Assembly: GCA_964476705.1 (NCBI GenBank)
Contig: CAYZBM010000002.1
Coordinates: 1 to 64,000 of the forward strand
Direction: 5' to 3'
Source: CAYZBM01 sp964476705
GTDB lineage: Bacteria; Pseudomonadota; Alphaproteobacteria; Rickettsiales; UBA6187
Length of the DNA: 64,000 nt
Shown here: positions 61,728 through 64,000 of the stretch, piece after piece
Numbering within the stretch: the first letter of the stretch is position 1
Layout: each line of letters begins with the position of its first letter
Position numbers and translations under genes: made by a program
The notes under the pieces: model-generated
What the model saw: only the letters and a program-made list of their open reading frames with translations
The model's database searches: none
Told to the model about the DNA's origin: nothing

Positions 61728-61780
61728 ATAGTAGATCAAGAAATAATTTACCTCTAATCAATAATTATTAAATTATTTCT
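61728..61780 (+). repeat. truncated palindromic element, family B (hairpin 1 only)
   Basis: ATAGTAGATCAAGAAATAATTTACC... is identical to the first 53 bases of the family B copies at 831 and 11502 and stops exactly at the stop codon of lpxC. The match ends at TTTCTA, where lpxC coding sequence continues instead of TGATGCTAC. It acts as the spacer between plsC and lpxC. Confidence 0.8.
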
Positions 61781-62672
61781 AAGCTGCTTGGGCAGCATCC
61801 AACGGATGTTGCATATAACGCCAAGCATCTTTATCGGCAAAAAATGCTCTCAGTAGCTGGTTATTAAGTCCATGACCTGATTTAAATCCAGTTAATTGCC
61901 CTTTAAAATAAGCGCCAGCTAAAAATATATCGCCAATACAATCAAGAATTTTATGTCTAACAAACTCATCATTATAACGCAGTGAACCTTCATTTAAGAT
62001 TTTGTCTTTACCAACTACAATCGCGTTATCTAAGCTGCCACCTTTTAGTAAACCTTTTGAGCGTAAATAATCAACTTCATGTGCAAAACCAAAGGTACGA
62101 GCGCGGCAAAGATCATTTTTAAAAGAAAAACTGTTAGATTCAAAAGTACCTTCTTGCTGGGCAATCACATTGTCACCAAAGTCAATTTTAAGATTAACTG
62201 AAAAATCATCAGCCGGGGATATAGTTAAAAACTCACCATTTTTTTGTCCTTCAACTTTTATTTCTTTCAAAACTTCAATTATTTTACGCATTCTACCTTG
62301 TTTTTGTTTGCCGGCACATTCAAGTAAAAAAACAAAAGGTTCTGAACTACCATCCATAATTGGCACTTCAGGTCCATTTAATTCAATTATACAATTATCA
62401 ATACCACAACCCCATAAAGCAGCCATTAAATGTTCAATAGTTGCAACTTTTACTCCAGCATCATTATTAATAGTAGTGCATAAAGTAGTTTCATTAACAT
62501 TTAGGTAATTAGCATGAATAACATTATCTTTATCCGTAACATCAGTACGTTTAAATATTATTCCGGTATCTACAGCAGCCGGCAATAAAGTTAACGAAAT
62601 TTGATTGCCAGTATGTAAGCCAATACCAGAACAAGATACAATATTTTCAATGGTTTTTTGATAATCAAACAT
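61779..62672 (-). CDS. lpxC: UDP-3-O-acyl-N-acetylglucosamine deacetylase
   Basis: A 297-residue zinc enzyme, committed step of lipid A synthesis. Zinc and catalytic residues are in ATIEHLMAALWGCG (His), GPEVPIMDGSS, HKILDCIGDIFLAG (His and Asp) and KSGHGLNNQLLRAFF (His). The protein starts FDYQKTIENIVSCSGIGLHTG, as in the family. Its stop codon falls inside the end of a palindromic fragment. Retention of lipid A synthesis separates this organism from Anaplasmataceae. Confidence 0.96.
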   Translation of the reverse strand: MFDYQKTIENIVSCSGIGLHTGNQISLTLLPAAVDTGIIFKRTDVTDKDNVIHANYLNVNETTLCTTINNDAGVKVATIEHLMAALWGCGIDNCIIELNGPEVPIMDGSSEPFVFLLECAGKQKQGRMRKIIEVLKEIKVEGQKNGEFLTISPADDFSVNLKIDFGDNVIAQQEGTFESNSFSFKNDLCRARTFGFAHEVDYLRSKGLLKGGSLDNAIVVGKDKILNEGSLRYNDEFVRHKILDCIGDIFLAGAYFKGQLTGFKSGHGLNNQLLRAFFADKDAWRYMQHPLDAAQAA

Positions 62673-62879
62673 TTTTAAAACACCTAATTGCTATTATAAT
62701 TTCTATTATTTTCCTGATTATAAGATAGCAACTAGGGATAGTAATAACAAATAACAGTTTGTTACCATTTATTACAAAATTGGTTCTTTTTGGTAATTTT
62801 GTCGTTAAGTTAAGCGAATAAGAGATGTTATTGAGAGTTGGTTACTCGAAAACGCGTCATTCAGGTTCTTATCTTTTTT

Positions 62880-62926
62880 CCAAAATATTATCAATAAAAT
62901 TAGCCTCGACTTTAGTCGAAGGCTAT
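62880..62926 (-). terminator. putative terminator after tatA (minus strand)
   Basis: TAGCCTCGAC, loop TTTA, GTCGAAGGCTA forms a stem with one bulge; on the minus strand it is followed by AATTTTATT. It lies about 125 bases past the tatA stop and 210 bases before the lpxC start. The 376-base gap at 62673-63048 has no gene that I can support. Confidence 0.45.
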
Positions 62927-63048
62927 AAATATTTTTATATTTTGGTTGAAAAAGAAAGAGACCTGAACCTACTTTGCGGCTTGGAGTATACTATAAAATT
63001 TACTTAAAATTTACAAAGTGATCTTACTAAAAAATATAATTAAACAAC

Positions 63049-63243
63049 CTAATCTTTCTTACTTTCTTCTGTTTTCTCAGCAGTTTTCCCGGCGTTTTCA
63101 GCTTCCTCATCTTTTTGTAGGCCTTCTCGCATATTGCGGATTCCTTTGCCAATATCACCCATAACTTTGGGTAGTTTGCCAGCACCAAATATCACAAAAA
63201 CTAAGATAAGAATAATAATTAATTCCGAAAAACCGATACCCAT
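63049..63243 (-). CDS. tatA: Sec-independent protein translocase TatA
   Basis: A 64-residue protein: one membrane helix (about 4-20), then the hallmark FGAGKLPKVMGDIGKGIRNMREGL amphipathic helix (short pieces) and a charged KEE-rich tail. It forms the pore-like component of the Tat pathway for folded proteins. tatB and tatC are not visible here. Confidence 0.95.
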   Translation of the reverse strand: MGIGFSELIIILILVFVIFGAGKLPKVMGDIGKGIRNMREGLQKDEEAENAGKTAEKTEESKKD

Positions 63244-63316
63244 ACTACTACCTTAAATGACCAAATTATTTGCAAGATATTTATAAATAGGATGCTATTT
63301 ACAAGCTTAAGCATAA

Positions 63317-63802
63317 CTATCTTTGTGCTAAAAGTCTAATAATTTGTCCGGTGTGAACCCTAGTAATTAACTGCATAGCTTGTGAGAATTGGGCTATATT
63401 GCCATCTAACATGCCAATTTCGTCGATAAAATTCTTGCGGATATAAATTTCATTTTGTTCAAAAAGCGATCTGACATAAAGCAGGCTTTCGGCAATAACA
63501 TCAAGTCTGGGCTCTTTTTCATCAACAGCTCTTCTTTTAAAACTTTTGTAAATTTTTTCACGATATTCTTCAGGATCCCATAAAGGACCTACGGCTTGTT
63601 TAAAAAGATTGTGAGTATCTTGCGGCCAATTACGATTAATTTCAATAACATTAGATAATGAAACTACAAGTCCTCCGACTGGTCTTTGCATAACTTCATA
63701 AGGTAAAAGAGCTTTTTCCGTATAAAAATTAAGGATGTTTTTTAACCAACCTTCTTGATTATAAAAATTCTCAGGTAGCGGATTGGGATTAATCTCGTTC
63801 AT
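63317..63802 (-). CDS. hypothetical protein, 161 residues
   Basis: No known family named with confidence. A soluble, helical protein with a Pro/Asn-rich start (MNEINPNPLPENFYNQEGW), aromatic residues in the first 60, and PQDTHNLFKQAVGPLWDPEEYREKIYKSFKRRAVDEKEPRLDVIAESLLYVRS-type helices (in pieces). No signal peptide or membrane segment. The gene upstream of tatA is sometimes scpB in Alphaproteobacteria, but this is not ScpB. The last 198 bases of the window to its left side of transcription (63803-64000) show no gene or repeat that I can recognise. Confidence 0.7.
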   Translation of the reverse strand: MNEINPNPLPENFYNQEGWLKNILNFYTEKALLPYEVMQRPVGGLVVSLSNVIEINRNWPQDTHNLFKQAVGPLWDPEEYREKIYKSFKRRAVDEKEPRLDVIAESLLYVRSLFEQNEIYIRKNFIDEIGMLDGNIAQFSQAMQLITRVHTGQIIRLLAQR

Positions 63803-64000
63803 TATATTTTCCTAAAAACTTGAGTTTAAAGGACTATACTGAAGATTATCTCTTTTGGGAAATATTTTTTTATTAGCCTTAAGTTATATTAAAGGATTTG
63901 GTAAAATTAATTATTGGTCCCAATATAATCCTAGCTCTTACCCCAAGATATTTTTGATATTCAAGAATTATAAGATTTTTTGTCCCGATATTTTGCCACC

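Noticed and set aside
62825..63007. Possible 60-residue protein between lpxC and tatA
   Set aside because: Weak ribosome binding site directly against the ATG, no family features, and it spans a hairpin that reads as the tatA terminator on the other strand. Probably not a gene.

Overview
The window is AT-rich, densely coding DNA from an alphaproteobacterium. The order fur, miaB, phoH, ybeY, CBS-domain corC-type gene, lnt, Xre-type regulator, and the run infA, maf, yacG with tRNA-Phe, are alphaproteobacterial arrangements. An orphan VirB2-type pilin, an ankyrin-repeat protein, two giant repeat-bearing proteins, a ccmA gene beside the aconitase gene, and many small palindromic repeats suggest a host-associated, Rickettsiales-like (or similarly intracellular) lineage. 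It is not a minimal parasite: hisG, hisD, purB, pyrB, thiE-type, fba, lpxC, katG and a cyclopropane fatty acid cluster are present. Species cannot be named from the sequence.

Layout. 1-52: 3' end of a group II intron cut by the window edge. 153-2787: a copper-bufferin-like RiPP locus made of a secreted Cys-rich precursor, a small membrane-anchored protein, and one polypeptide fusing the MNIO (DUF692) enzyme to its DUF2063 partner. 2.8-11.5 kb: a lipid and oxidative-stress block (flavin oxidoreductase, DUF1365, cyclopropane synthase, DUF3833 lipoprotein, SDR, old yellow enzyme, KatG, Ohr/OsmC). 11.9-28.3 kb: tRNA-Ala, tmk, fur, miaB, a 1374-residue repeat protein set between miaB and phoH, the phoH-ybeY-corC-lnt run, an Xre regulator, hisG-hisD, infA-maf-yacG and tRNA-Phe. 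28.3-31.4 kb: a minus-strand accessory block with a VapBC pair, an ankyrin protein and a RES-Xre toxin-antitoxin pair. 31.5-44.3 kb: map, a cinA-type gene, a lone pseudopilin-like protein, an ABC exporter, an ABC-2 permease, a hybrid histidine kinase with a separate Hpt gene, thiE-type and fba, a class I glutamine amidotransferase-like protein and a degenerate SGNH protein. 44.4-53.3 kb: an aconitase with a zinc-ribbon/membrane tail, ccmA, ygfZ, a glycosyltransferase, purB, tRNA-Met, a single-domain response regulator and pyrB. 53.9-60.9 kb: a VirB2-type pilin followed by a 2115-residue acidic protein with an N-terminal membrane hairpin. 61-64 kb: plsC-type, lpxC, tatA and an unrecognised gene.

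A family of about 120-150 bp palindromic elements (terminal repeats ATAG[T/C]A..., two or three hairpins, shared core CTATGATGCTACATATCC) is scattered through the intergenic DNA. At least seven near-complete copies and several fragments are visible. Two copies run into upstream genes and supply their last codons and stop.

The strongest candidate for an unusual system is the RiPP locus at the left end: the precursor carries two triplets of six-residue-spaced cysteines and sits with a fused modification enzyme. Next are the two giant proteins (candidate secreted effectors or surface proteins), the aconitase fusion, and the palindromic repeat family with covarying stems.
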